Positions 33,319 to 41,169 are shown, counted from the stretch's first letter. The stretch is 41,275 nt of DNA from Muribaculaceae bacterium Zag1 (GCA_002633115.1 NWBJ01000083.1:1-41275); one strand, 5' to 3'. Translations and numbers: made by a program. The notes: a model not told the origin generated them from the letters alone.

Positions 33319-34065
33319 CTATCTATCCATTATCTTTGTGGCGCCGATGCTGACAGATTTGACGCCGGCTGAGATGGCTCGGAAAGCGTTGTCGAGCTTG
33401 GGGATCATGCCGCCCGATATGGTGCCATCAGCCTTGAGCTCGGTATAGAGGGCCGGGGTGATTTCCTTGATGAGCGAGGCCGGGTCGGCAATGTCGCGCA
33501 TTACCCCCAGCTGCTCAAAGCTATAGCACAGCGCGACATCGGTGAGCTGGGCCAGAGCTGTGGCAACAGACTGGGCCACGCTGTCGGCATTGGTGTTGAG
33601 CAATTGGCCATTGCCATCATGGGTGATGGCGCAAAGCACCGGCACAATCCCGGCATCGGTGAGATGCTTGAGCATTGGCGCATTCACACTGTCGATATCG
33701 CCCACAAAGCCGTAATCGATGGGCTCGGCTGGGCGCTTGTGAGCCTTGATGGCGTTGGCATCTGCGCCGCAGAGGCCAATGGCATTGCAGCCAAGCGCCT
33801 GCAATTGAGCCACAATCTGCTTGTTGGCCAAGCCGGCATATACCATAGTGGCAATATCGAGGGTAGCCGCATCGGTGACGCGCCGCCCCTCGATCATCTT
33901 GGTCTCGATGCCGAGCCGCTTGCTGAGCGCCGTGGCGGCGCGACCGCCGCCATGCACCAACACCTTGCGGCCCGGCCGGGAGGCGAAATCCTCCAAAAAG
34001 GCCCGGAGCGCCTCCGGGTCGTCAATCACAGCCCCACCAATTTTATAAACTGTAATATATTCCAT
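33319..34065 (-). CDS. argB: N-acetyl/succinylglutamate kinase
   Basis: 248 codons from the ATG at 34065 (MEYITVYKIGGAVID); the longer frame from 34140 runs through repeat DNA and is not family-like. Amino-acid kinase fold: KIGGAV phosphate loop, VHGGGRAATALSKRLGI substrate loop, GRRVTDAATLD, and nucleotide-site block SGGMIPKLDNAFRAI near the end. It phosphorylates the gamma-carboxylate of N-acylglutamate. The acyl group is probably succinyl in this pathway, given the ArgF' residue 90. Confidence 0.94.
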   Translation of the reverse strand: MEYITVYKIGGAVIDDPEALRAFLEDFASRPGRKVLVHGGGRAATALSKRLGIETKMIEGRRVTDAATLDIATMVYAGLANKQIVAQLQALGCNAIGLCGADANAIKAHKRPAEPIDYGFVGDIDSVNAPMLKHLTDAGIVPVLCAITHDGNGQLLNTNADSVAQSVATALAQLTDVALCYSFEQLGVMRDIADPASLIKEITPALYTELKADGTISGGMIPKLDNAFRAISAGVKSVSIGATKIMDR

Positions 34066-34082
34066 ACAATATTGAGTAAGTA

Positions 34083-34221
34083 AAAACCACAGATTTTCAC
34101 TGATTTCCACAGATTCCTTAGCGAGAAAATAAGATTTCATTAAACGTCAAGGCACTTGGCAGATTCTCACAGATTTTGATTTGGCAAGAATCTGTGGAAA
34201 TCTGTGGAAATCTGTGGTTTT
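34083..34221. repeat. long inverted repeat (CACAGATT phrase) between argF' and argB
   Basis: Left arm 34083-34116 (AAAACCACAGATTTTCACTG...) and right arm 34188-34221 (...GGAAATCTGTGGTTTT) are complementary over 34 bp with two mismatches. The right arm runs into the argF' stop codon. It has the same phrase as the 206-bp palindrome at 2200 but is not the same element. Confidence 0.85.
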
Positions 34222-35173
34222 AGTTCTCCAGCATTCGCTGGATCACCACTTGGGCTGAAATTTCGCGGTTGGCAGCCTCGGGGATTACCAGGCTGTTGGG
34301 CGACTCAATCACCTCGTCGGTGACGATGAGATTGCGGCGCACTGGCAGACAGTGCATGAAATATCCATTGTCGGTGAGAGCCATCTTGTCGGCGGTAATC
34401 ATCCAGTCCATGTCGCGCGACAGGATCTTGCCATAGTTGGGGTCGGAATAAGCGCTCCAGTTTTTGGCGTAGACAAAGTCGGCGCCATCGAGGGCCAGAT
34501 TCTGATCATGGGTAATCAGAGCGGCACCCTTTGTAAATTTCTCATCGAGTTCATATCCCTCGGGGTGAGCGATTACCAGGTCGACATCGGCCGCTCCCAT
34601 CCATTGGGCAAACGAGTTGGGCACAGCCTGAGGCAGAGCGCGGCAATGTGGAGCCCAGGTGAGCACCACCTTGGGACGCTCCTTGCGCTTGTATTCCTCG
34701 ATAGTGATCAGGTCGGCAAACGCCTGGAGTGGGTGCACGGTGGCCGACTCCATGCTGAATACCGGTTTGCCCGAGTATTCGATGAATTGGCGTATGATTT
34801 TCTCGCTGTAGTCGTCCTCTTTGTTTTCAAATTTGGCGAACGAGCGCACGCCAATCACATCGCAATAGCTGGCCATCACGGGGATAGCCTCGAGCAGATG
34901 CTCGGCTTTGTCGCCGTCCATGACCACGCCGCGCTCGGTCTCGAGATTCCAAGCGCCCTGCTTGACATCGAGCACAATGACATTCATGCCAAGATTCATA
35001 GCCGCCTTTTGTGTACTGAGGCGGGTGCGCAGACTGGAATTAAAGAAAATCATCAGCAAGGTCTTGTTCTTACCCAGCTGCTGGTTGGCAAAGCGGTCGC
35101 GCTTTACCTCTTGCGCCTCAGCCAATGCCACGCTAAGGTCGCCTATATCATCAACATTGAGAAATGATTTCAT
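34220..35173 (-). CDS. argF': N-succinylornithine carbamoyltransferase (ArgF')
   Basis: 317 codons, collinear with the Bacteroides fragilis enzyme (MKxF...DIGDL start, then LMIFFNSSLRTRLSTQKAA carbamoyl-phosphate site, MHCLPVRRN, VIPEAANREISAQVV). It transfers carbamoyl from carbamoyl phosphate to N-acylornithine. The specificity residue known from mutagenesis is Pro90 in the B. fragilis succinyl enzyme and Glu92 in the Xanthomonas acetyl enzyme. Here the aligned residue is Ala90 (MDGDKAEHLLEA). Ala at this site gave succinylornithine specificity in the published Xanthomonas mutants, so a succinyl substrate is expected. Its start overlaps the argD stop by 4 bp. Confidence 0.95.
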   Translation of the reverse strand: MKSFLNVDDIGDLSVALAEAQEVKRDRFANQQLGKNKTLLMIFFNSSLRTRLSTQKAAMNLGMNVIVLDVKQGAWNLETERGVVMDGDKAEHLLEAIPVMASYCDVIGVRSFAKFENKEDDYSEKIIRQFIEYSGKPVFSMESATVHPLQAFADLITIEEYKRKERPKVVLTWAPHCRALPQAVPNSFAQWMGAADVDLVIAHPEGYELDEKFTKGAALITHDQNLALDGADFVYAKNWSAYSDPNYGKILSRDMDWMITADKMALTDNGYFMHCLPVRRNLIVTDEVIESPNSLVIPEAANREISAQVVIQRMLEN

Positions 35174-36294
35174 GCATTTAATTGTTTTTTGATTTTTTCA
35201 ATAGCCAAATCGGCTTGAGATAGCGATAAGCTGAGGGCTGGCAAGAGGCGGATTGTGCCAGCGCCGGCGGCGCCGGTAAAGATGTGGTCGTCAAAGAGCA
35301 GGCGCTTTCTAATCTCGGGGGCGCCGTCGATGTCAAAGCCGATCATCAGACCTCGGCCGCGCACACCCTTGATGCCGGGGATTTGCTTGAGCTCAGCGAG
35401 CAGAAGCTCGCCTACGCGGGCGGCGTTTTCAATCAGATGCTCTTGCTCAATCACATCAAGCACAGCGATGGCGGCTGCGCAGGCAAGCTGCGAACCGCCA
35501 AAGGTGGTACCGAGCATGCCTTTTTTTGCCTGAAACTCAGGCGATATCAATACCGCCCCCATCGGAAAACCATTGGCAATACCCTTGGCGCAAGTGATAA
35601 GGTCGGGACGGATGCCCGACTGTTGATGGGCGAAAAATTGGCCCGAGCGGCCATATCCGCTCTGTATCTCATCGAGGATAAGCGACACGCCGTATTTGCT
35701 GGTGAGCGAACGCAACGCGCGCAGGAAATCATCACCTGGCTCGTGTATGCCGCTCACACCCTGGATGCCCTCGATGATGACAGCTGCCACATCGCCCTTG
35801 GCCAATTCTTGTTCAACCGCATCGATGTCGCCGAGCGGACAAAAAATGACATTGGGCGTAGCGTTAAACGGCGACTGTATCGCCGGATTGTCAGTGATGG
35901 CGACAGCGCCGGATGTGCGGCCATGAAAAGCCTTGGAAAAAGCCACTACGCGAGGCTTGCCAGTATGGAAAGAGGCCAGCTTGAGGGCATTTTCGTTGGC
36001 CTCGGCCCCCGAGTTGCAGAAAAAGGCGTGGTAATCCTCATATCCCGAGGCCGCGCCGATGCGCAGAGCCAGCTGGCGCTGCAGCGAGTTTTGCACCGAG
36101 TTGGAGTAAAAGCCGATGCGCGCAGCCTGGTCGGCAATAGCCTTTACGTAATGGGGATGGGCATGGCCTATTGAAATCACGGCATGGCCGCCATAGAGGT
36201 CGAGATACTCGGTGCCATCGGCATCATACACATAGTTGCCGGAGCCCCGCACCGGCTCGATATCATATAATGAGTAGACGTCAAAGAGATCCAT
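35170..36294 (-). CDS. argD: N-acylornithine aminotransferase
   Basis: 374 codons. Class-III PLP aminotransferase: FCNSGAEANENALKLA, ILDEIQSGYGRSG, and PLP lysine Lys237 in ITCAKGIANGFPMGA, followed by TTFGGSQLACAAA. It converts N-acylglutamate semialdehyde to N-acylornithine with glutamate as donor. Start and stop overlap argF' by 4 bp (coupled translation). It lies 180 bp downstream of argC across a gap holding a REP element. Confidence 0.94.
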   Translation of the reverse strand: MDLFDVYSLYDIEPVRGSGNYVYDADGTEYLDLYGGHAVISIGHAHPHYVKAIADQAARIGFYSNSVQNSLQRQLALRIGAASGYEDYHAFFCNSGAEANENALKLASFHTGKPRVVAFSKAFHGRTSGAVAITDNPAIQSPFNATPNVIFCPLGDIDAVEQELAKGDVAAVIIEGIQGVSGIHEPGDDFLRALRSLTSKYGVSLILDEIQSGYGRSGQFFAHQQSGIRPDLITCAKGIANGFPMGAVLISPEFQAKKGMLGTTFGGSQLACAAAIAVLDVIEQEHLIENAARVGELLLAELKQIPGIKGVRGRGLMIGFDIDGAPEIRKRLLFDDHIFTGAAGAGTIRLLPALSLSLSQADLAIEKIKKQLNA

Positions 36295-36346
36295 ATCTTA
36301 TTGAGTAATAAGTAATGAGTAATAAGTAAAGGCCAACCGGAGGCTC

Positions 36347-36385
36347 GGGCCACAAACTGGCCCGCACAGTAGCCGCATTCCAGCC
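36347..36385 (-). repeat. REP element, copy 9
   Basis: GGGCCACAAACTGGCCC, then GCACAGTAGCCGCATTCCAG, in the argC-argD gap. The gap (36295-36474) also holds a GTAATAAGTAATGAG simple phrase repeat at 36303-36328 and GC-rich GCGCGAGCGCG / GGCGCCTTATC phrases; no gene is seen there. Confidence 0.75.
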
Positions 36386-36474
36386 CCGCTCTGCCTATAA
36401 ATCTATTTATCTGCCGCGCGAGCGCGACCTTATCGCGTCATAGGCGCCTTATCTGCGCGCCAGCGCCTTATCAA

Positions 36475-37503
36475 CTAAAAGCCGCTGGCTTTTAGTCTCA
36501 GAGCCGTGTCCTCGGCGAGGCCGAGCATGAGATTCATGTTTTGGACGGCTTGGCCTGAGGCGCCTTTGAGCAGATTGTCGATAGCGCAGGTCACAAGCAG
36601 CAAGTCGCCATATTTCTCTACATTGAGCAGGGCCTTGTTGGTGTTGACGGCCTGTTTCATATCGACAGTCTTGTCGATGACGTGGGTAAAAGGCGCATCG
36701 CGGTAAAAATCCTCATACAGCTTCTTGGCCTCAAGCCCAGTGATGGGGGTGTTGATATATGCGGCAGCGTAAATGCCACGAGGGAAGTCGCCGCGCATGG
36801 GCAAGAAATTGAGGTTGCCGCGATAGCCGGGCTGCAGATGCTGCAGGGTGCGGTTGATTTCGGCCAGATGCTGATGCGTAAATGCCTTATAGACACTGAT
36901 ATTATTATCTCGCCATGAGAAATGAGTAGTGGCTGACGGCTTCACGCCGGCTCCAGTAGAGCCGGTGATTGCAGTTACATTGATGTCGGCATCAAGCACT
37001 CCGCCACTTGCCAATGGCAGCAAAGCCAACTGCAAAGCCGTGGCAAAGCATCCCGGATTGGCTACCAGTTGGGCACCAGCGATGCGGTCGCGATTTACCT
37101 CGGGGAGACCGTAGACATACCCATCGCTCTCGTCGCGATAGTCCTGAGCCAGGTCAATCACGCGCAGATGCTCGGGACGCTCATGCTCGGCCCAAAACTC
37201 GCGGCTTTTGCCGTGAGCCGAACATAGAAACAGCACATCGATGCCATCGAGGTCGACAGTGTCGGTAAAGCACAGGTCGGTGTCGCCCACCAGACCCGAG
37301 TGCACCTTTGCCACCGGCAGTCCGGCTTGGCTCTCGCTATGCGCCCAAGCCAACTCCACATTGGGGTGATTGACCAGCAGCCTCATCAGCTCGCCAGCCG
37401 TATAGCCAGCAGCCCCGATGATCCCTACTCTCCAGACTCCCCCTTTAGGGGGCTGGGGGGCTGCCTGAGGGGCTTTATCTTTCTTCATTTGGGTGGATTC
37501 CAT
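36475..37503 (-). CDS. argC: N-acyl-gamma-glutamyl-phosphate reductase
   Basis: 342 codons. Rossmann NADP-binding start RVGIIGAAGYTAGELMRLL, catalytic Cys152 in NPGCFATAL, and GSTGAGVKPSATTHFSWR. It reduces N-acylglutamyl phosphate to the semialdehyde. The first ATG lies inside argG (29-nt overlap); a second ATG at 37488 also overlaps. Residues about 13-23 (QAAPQPPKGGV) are encoded by the C-block palindrome at 37437-37462. The protein therefore carries a repeat-derived N-terminal extension ahead of a family that normally starts a few residues before the Rossmann strand. Confidence 0.95.
   Translation of the reverse strand: MESTQMKKDKAPQAAPQPPKGGVWRVGIIGAAGYTAGELMRLLVNHPNVELAWAHSESQAGLPVAKVHSGLVGDTDLCFTDTVDLDGIDVLFLCSAHGKSREFWAEHERPEHLRVIDLAQDYRDESDGYVYGLPEVNRDRIAGAQLVANPGCFATALQLALLPLASGGVLDADINVTAITGSTGAGVKPSATTHFSWRDNNISVYKAFTHQHLAEINRTLQHLQPGYRGNLNFLPMRGDFPRGIYAAAYINTPITGLEAKKLYEDFYRDAPFTHVIDKTVDMKQAVNTNKALLNVEKYGDLLLVTCAIDNLLKGASGQAVQNMNLMLGLAEDTALRLKASGF
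37437..37462. repeat. C-block palindromic repeat inside argC
   Basis: CTCCCCCTTTAGGGGGCTGG-type unit identical to the one at 2457, lying in frame in the 5' coding end of argC. Confidence 0.88.
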
Positions 37504-38671
37504 AATACACTCTCAATGGGGTTGACAAAACTTTGATGAATCCTTTGGCCTCTTCGGCTGTCCAGCCGTGTTGCATCTCGCCGTATTCGCCCAGCTTGGA
37601 TTTGAGCAGGTCGTTGGGACTGTCTACGCCTACGGTCTCAAATCCGTAGGGACGCAGCTTGAGGATGGCAGTGCCGCTGACATTGCGCTGCGATGACAGC
37701 ATCATAGCCTCCATGTCGGTCATCACCGGCTCAAGATACTGGCTCTCGTGCAGGAACATTCCGTACCAGTTGGCCACTTGGTCCTTCCAGTACTGCTGCC
37801 ACTTGCTCAGGGTATGCTTTTCGAGCAGACGGTGAGCCTCGATGATGAGCTTGGGAGCTGCGGCCTCAAAAGCTACGCGGCCCTTGATGCCGATGATGGT
37901 GTCGCCCACATTGCAGTCGCGGCCGATGGCGTAGGCGGCGCCAATCTCCTCGATTTTTTGGATGGCTTTGACCTTGTCGGTGAATTGCTCGCCATTGACG
38001 GCTACGATTTCGCCCTTGTCAAAGGTAATCTTAAGCTCTTCTTCACCATGCTTGGTGGCGTGCTTGAGGTATGCCTCTTCGGGCAGTCCCTTTGAGGGAT
38101 CAAGGATTTCGCCGCCGCAGATGCTGGTACCCCAGATGCCCACATTGTATGAGTATTTGAGCTTGGCGAAGTCGGCATGGAATCCGTGCTTGTTGAGGAA
38201 GTCAACCTCTTCCTGGCGCGACAGGGCCTTGTCGCGAGTGAGGGTAATGATCTCCACGCCGGGGGCCATCACCAGGAATGTCATATCAAAACGGATTTGG
38301 TCGTTGCCGGCGCCGGTTGAACCGTGAGCGATGGCATCGGCTCCAATCTCCTTGGCGTAGCGAGCAATAGCGATGGCTTGGAATATGCGCTCTGACGATA
38401 CCGAGATGGGATAGCAATTGTTGCGCATCACATTGCCGAAGATCATGTAGCGCAAGCTCTTCTCATAATATTCTTGGGTCACATCGAGGGTGACATAGCT
38501 CTTGGCGCCGAGCTTGTAGGCGTTTTCTTCGTTGCGGCGAAGCTGCTCGTCAGAGAAACCGCCGGTGTTGGCGCAGGCTGCGTGCACTTCGTATCCAAGC
38601 TCCTTGGCCAGATACATCACTGTGTAGGAGGTGTCAAGGCCTCCGCTAAATGCTACTACTACTTTTTTCAT
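37475..38671 (-). CDS. argG: argininosuccinate synthase
   Basis: 398 codons. N-type ATP pyrophosphatase loop AFSGGLDTS, then HGSTGAGNDQIRFD and IGRDCNVGDTIIGIKGR. It condenses citrulline and aspartate with ATP. Length and motifs are normal for the Bacteroidetes form. It is the second gene of the operon after the GNAT gene, with a 74-bp gap containing a small hairpin, and its 3' end overlaps argC. Confidence 0.97.
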   Translation of the reverse strand: MKKVVVAFSGGLDTSYTVMYLAKELGYEVHAACANTGGFSDEQLRRNEENAYKLGAKSYVTLDVTQEYYEKSLRYMIFGNVMRNNCYPISVSSERIFQAIAIARYAKEIGADAIAHGSTGAGNDQIRFDMTFLVMAPGVEIITLTRDKALSRQEEVDFLNKHGFHADFAKLKYSYNVGIWGTSICGGEILDPSKGLPEEAYLKHATKHGEEELKITFDKGEIVAVNGEQFTDKVKAIQKIEEIGAAYAIGRDCNVGDTIIGIKGRVAFEAAAPKLIIEAHRLLEKHTLSKWQQYWKDQVANWYGMFLHESQYLEPVMTDMEAMMLSSQRNVSGTAILKLRPYGFETVGVDSPNDLLKSKLGEYGEMQHGWTAEEAKGFIKVLSTPLRVYYGIHPNEER

Positions 38672-38708
38672 ACCTATTGGGGTTTAAATTATACTAATTT
38701 GGGGACCC

Positions 38709-38723
38709 CGAGCTGAAAGCTCG
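38709..38723. repeat. small hairpin between GNAT and argG
   Basis: CGAGCTGAAAGCTCG followed by TGGCAC. The same pattern (stem, TTTA-like loop, CGTGGCAC) is at 39757-39775 and, more loosely, in the 112-bp repeats at 6136. Confidence 0.6.
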
Positions 38724-38745
38724 TGGCACTCGACTGCCCTGGGGA

Positions 38746-39369
38746 TTAGGGACGAGTCTTGAGGAAGAGGTTTTTGAGGCGGCGCTTGAGGTTGATGAGG
38801 ACCGGGAAGAGGCGCGAACGGTTGGGGCGCGCCTCCTCAGGGTCATAGAGCATGCCGGTGCAGATGCAACGCACAGCGCCGTTGCGCTGCAGCACGTCAT
38901 AATTGACGCATCCCTCGCAGCCCTTCCAGAACTGCTCGTCCTTGGTGAGCTCAGAAAAAGTCACTGGCTTGTAGCCGAGGCGCGTGTTGAGCTTCATCAC
39001 CGGCAGCGAGGTGGTGATTGAGAAAATCTTGGCGTAGGGAAAACGCTCACGGGCCAGTTTGAACGTGCACTCCTTGATGCGGCCGGCCAGGCCCAAATGG
39101 CGATACTCAGGGTCGACGATGAGGCCCGAGGTGGCTACATAGTCGCCGTGGTCCCAACATTCGATGTAGCTGAAACCCACGAGCTTATCGCCATCCATGG
39201 CCACTACCGCCTTGCCCGAGGCTATCTTTTCGGCAATATACTCTGGGCTGCGGCGAGCAATACCAGCGCCTCGCTGCAGCGCCGATTCGTAAATCAACTG
39301 GCAAATACGTGGAGCGTGGGCCGCATGCTCTTTGGCGGCTCGCGTCACCTTGATCGAAGTTGACGACAT
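38746..39369 (-). CDS. GNAT acyltransferase, candidate N-acyl(succinyl)glutamate synthase of the arg operon
   Basis: 207 codons from the ATG at 39369 (MSSTSIKVTRAAKEHAAHAP); the longer frame from 39489 runs through repeat-like DNA. GNAT fold: VVAMDGDKLVGFSYIECW (strands 2-4), and acyl-CoA pyrophosphate loop in LIVDPEYRHLGLAGRIKE. A C-terminal tail has three Cys (WKGCEGCVNYDVL, RCIC). No argA or argJ is present in the operon, so as the first gene it is the best candidate for the first step, acylation of glutamate. The acyl donor is unproven; succinyl-CoA would match the ArgF' specificity. Confidence 0.72.
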   Translation of the reverse strand: MSSTSIKVTRAAKEHAAHAPRICQLIYESALQRGAGIARRSPEYIAEKIASGKAVVAMDGDKLVGFSYIECWDHGDYVATSGLIVDPEYRHLGLAGRIKECTFKLARERFPYAKIFSITTSLPVMKLNTRLGYKPVTFSELTKDEQFWKGCEGCVNYDVLQRNGAVRCICTGMLYDPEEARPNRSRLFPVLINLKRRLKNLFLKTRP

Positions 39370-39879
39370 GGCAAAGAAAAATGAAAGATGTAAAATGAAA
39401 AATGTAAAATAACAAACCAGACAGCCCTCGGGATTGAGAGAGCTTGGCCCGTCGCATCGGGCCTCATTGGGATATTCGCCTGAGCGCACAGAGCATCATC
39501 GTCGGACTTTCACAGTGCGGCGGAGATACGAATTGGTATCGACGATGCTTGTCATTGGGCGTATGTTATTATCTATTGAAAACCTTAATCTTAATTACAA
39601 CGCAAAATTACAGTTTTTTCTTGACATGACCAACAAAATAATGCAAAAAGGCTCGGTTTTGTAAAAATTTCACATCTTTCCCTCTTATTCACCTATCAAG
39701 GCTACCCCGTAGAGGTGGTTTCACATAGCATAGACATATTGCCTCCCTCCTACGACCCACGCGCTTAGAGCGTGGCACTTAAGAAAATGCCTAATTTTAA
39801 ATATGCAATTAGCTTTTTAGGAATTTAATTGTTTTATAAGTGTCAACTATTTATGAGGAATCTAAACACAGACACAAGA
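39370..39879. other. divergent intergenic region, no gene seen
   Basis: It separates the leftward arg operon from the rightward glycosyltransferase. It contains an AAATGAAAGATGTAAAATG simple phrase repeat (39379-39410), the arg leader hairpins, the promoter near 39603-39633 and the hairpin CCACGCGCTTAGAGCGTGG at 39757-39775. Short open frames here show no family features. Confidence 0.6.
39603..39633 (-). promoter_or_regulatory. putative arg operon promoter
   Basis: On the minus strand TTG (39633-39631), 20 bp spacer, TAATTTTG (39610-39603). It predicts a leader of about 230 nt before the GNAT start. The leader includes the stem GGCCCGTCGCATCGGGCC (about 39447-39464) and an AGCATCATCGTCG / CGACGATGCT pair (about 39491-39549). 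Confidence 0.45.
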
Positions 39880-41169
39880 ATGAAAAAAGTACTGTTTGAC
39901 GGCATCGCTTGCCAATACGAAACCAAGGACCAATTCCATGGCGGAGCAGAATACTCCAGAAACCTCTTGCGCGAGGCCTTGGACAAAGGCTACGTGTTCG
40001 ACATCGTGCTTTTCAACAACTATTATACCGATGACGAACTGTCCAAACTGCTCAAGAAGATGCCTCCGGAGCGCGTGCACAACGTCGACAACAAGGCGCA
40101 GCTATACAATCTGATCGACAGCGAGGGATTTGAACGATTCTTCTCGGTGCTCCCCTACCCCTATTACGACTACCCCTGCAAGGCGCAGCTGGTGGGCGTT
40201 ATCCACGGATTGCGCAAAGTTGAGCTCCCTTGGGATGAGAACGCTTGGCGCACCGAGCGTCGCCCTTGGGTCAGATTCGTGGGCAAACATTTTCCCAAAC
40301 ACATGGCTCGCAAGATACAGACGCAAAAGCTCAAGGAGTTTCAGCGGCTGATCAGTCTGCCCAATGTCAAACTGATCACTGTGTCAGACCACACCAAATA
40401 CGCTCTGCTCAACTACTTCCCGTCGCTCAAGCCACGCGACATCAGGGTGTACTATTCGCCATTCTCGGTCAACGGCCTAAAGCCCGCGCCGATGATCAGC
40501 GACTATTTCTTGATGCTCAATGCCAACCGATACGAGAAAAACATATATCGAGCCATTAAGACATTTGACCGCCTGTTCTCAGACGGACGCCTCAAGGGGC
40601 GCCGCGTGGTAGTCACTGGCTGCCAGCGCATCAACCTGCGCCGAGCCGTGAAGAACAAAGACCGCTTTATGTTTATGAACAATGTGCCAATCGAGGAGTT
40701 GCGCAAATACTACAGCGAGGCATTCTGCCTGGTGTATCCGTCGCTCAACGAGGGATTCGGCTATCCGCCCCTCAAGGCCATGGCTTGCGAGGTGCCGGTG
40801 ATCGCATCGACCGCCGCCAGCATCCCTGAGGTATGCGCATCGGCTGCCCTGTATTTCTCGCCTACCAATTCTGACGACCTGGCCAACCGCATACTGCAGA
40901 TTGACCTCAACGAGGACCTGCGCGCCCGCCTGGTGTATGAGGGCAAAAAGCGCCTCGACCAACTGCTCAAGCGCCAAGCCAAAGAGATCGACCAAGAGCT
41001 GCAATTCATCTTTGGCCCAGCCGATAATCCCGAGCCAGCCGATGAGCCATCAGAGACACCTGATGCCTCAGACCCCTCGACTGCCCCCGACAGCTCAAGC
41101 GCTCGGACTGACTCGACCGCCTCGACACCTCCCACTCAAGAGGCCTCGAAACCCAAGCACACAAAATAA
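39880..41169 (+). CDS. GT4-type glycosyltransferase with disordered C-terminal tail
   Basis: 429 codons from the ATG at 39880 (MKKVLFDGIACQYETKDQFH); ATGs at 39829 and 39853 are in frame upstream, but the fold begins at KKVLFDG. GT-B fold: an acceptor half with HGGAEYSRNLLREA and LVGVIHGLRKVELP, then the donor half with YFLMLNANRYEKN, VVVTGCQ and the GT4 nucleotide-sugar block YPSLNEGFGYPPLKAMACEV. The usual E-x7-E is E-x7-K here. The last ~50 residues are rich in Pro, Ser, Asp and Thr (PADNPEPADEPSETPDA) and probably unstructured. The role is likely cell-surface glycan or polysaccharide assembly; the sugar is unknown. The short region 41170-41275 holds only a weak AACGC/GCGTT hairpin. Confidence 0.85.
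   Translation: MKKVLFDGIACQYETKDQFHGGAEYSRNLLREALDKGYVFDIVLFNNYYTDDELSKLLKKMPPERVHNVDNKAQLYNLIDSEGFERFFSVLPYPYYDYPCKAQLVGVIHGLRKVELPWDENAWRTERRPWVRFVGKHFPKHMARKIQTQKLKEFQRLISLPNVKLITVSDHTKYALLNYFPSLKPRDIRVYYSPFSVNGLKPAPMISDYFLMLNANRYEKNIYRAIKTFDRLFSDGRLKGRRVVVTGCQRINLRRAVKNKDRFMFMNNVPIEELRKYYSEAFCLVYPSLNEGFGYPPLKAMACEVPVIASTAASIPEVCASAALYFSPTNSDDLANRILQIDLNEDLRARLVYEGKKRLDQLLKRQAKEIDQELQFIFGPADNPEPADEPSETPDASDPSTAPDSSSARTDSTASTPPTQEASKPKHTK

Noticed and set aside
34066-34140. 25-codon N-terminal extension of argB
   Set aside because: It reads through the CACAGATT inverted repeat; the family start is MEYITVYKIGG at 34065.
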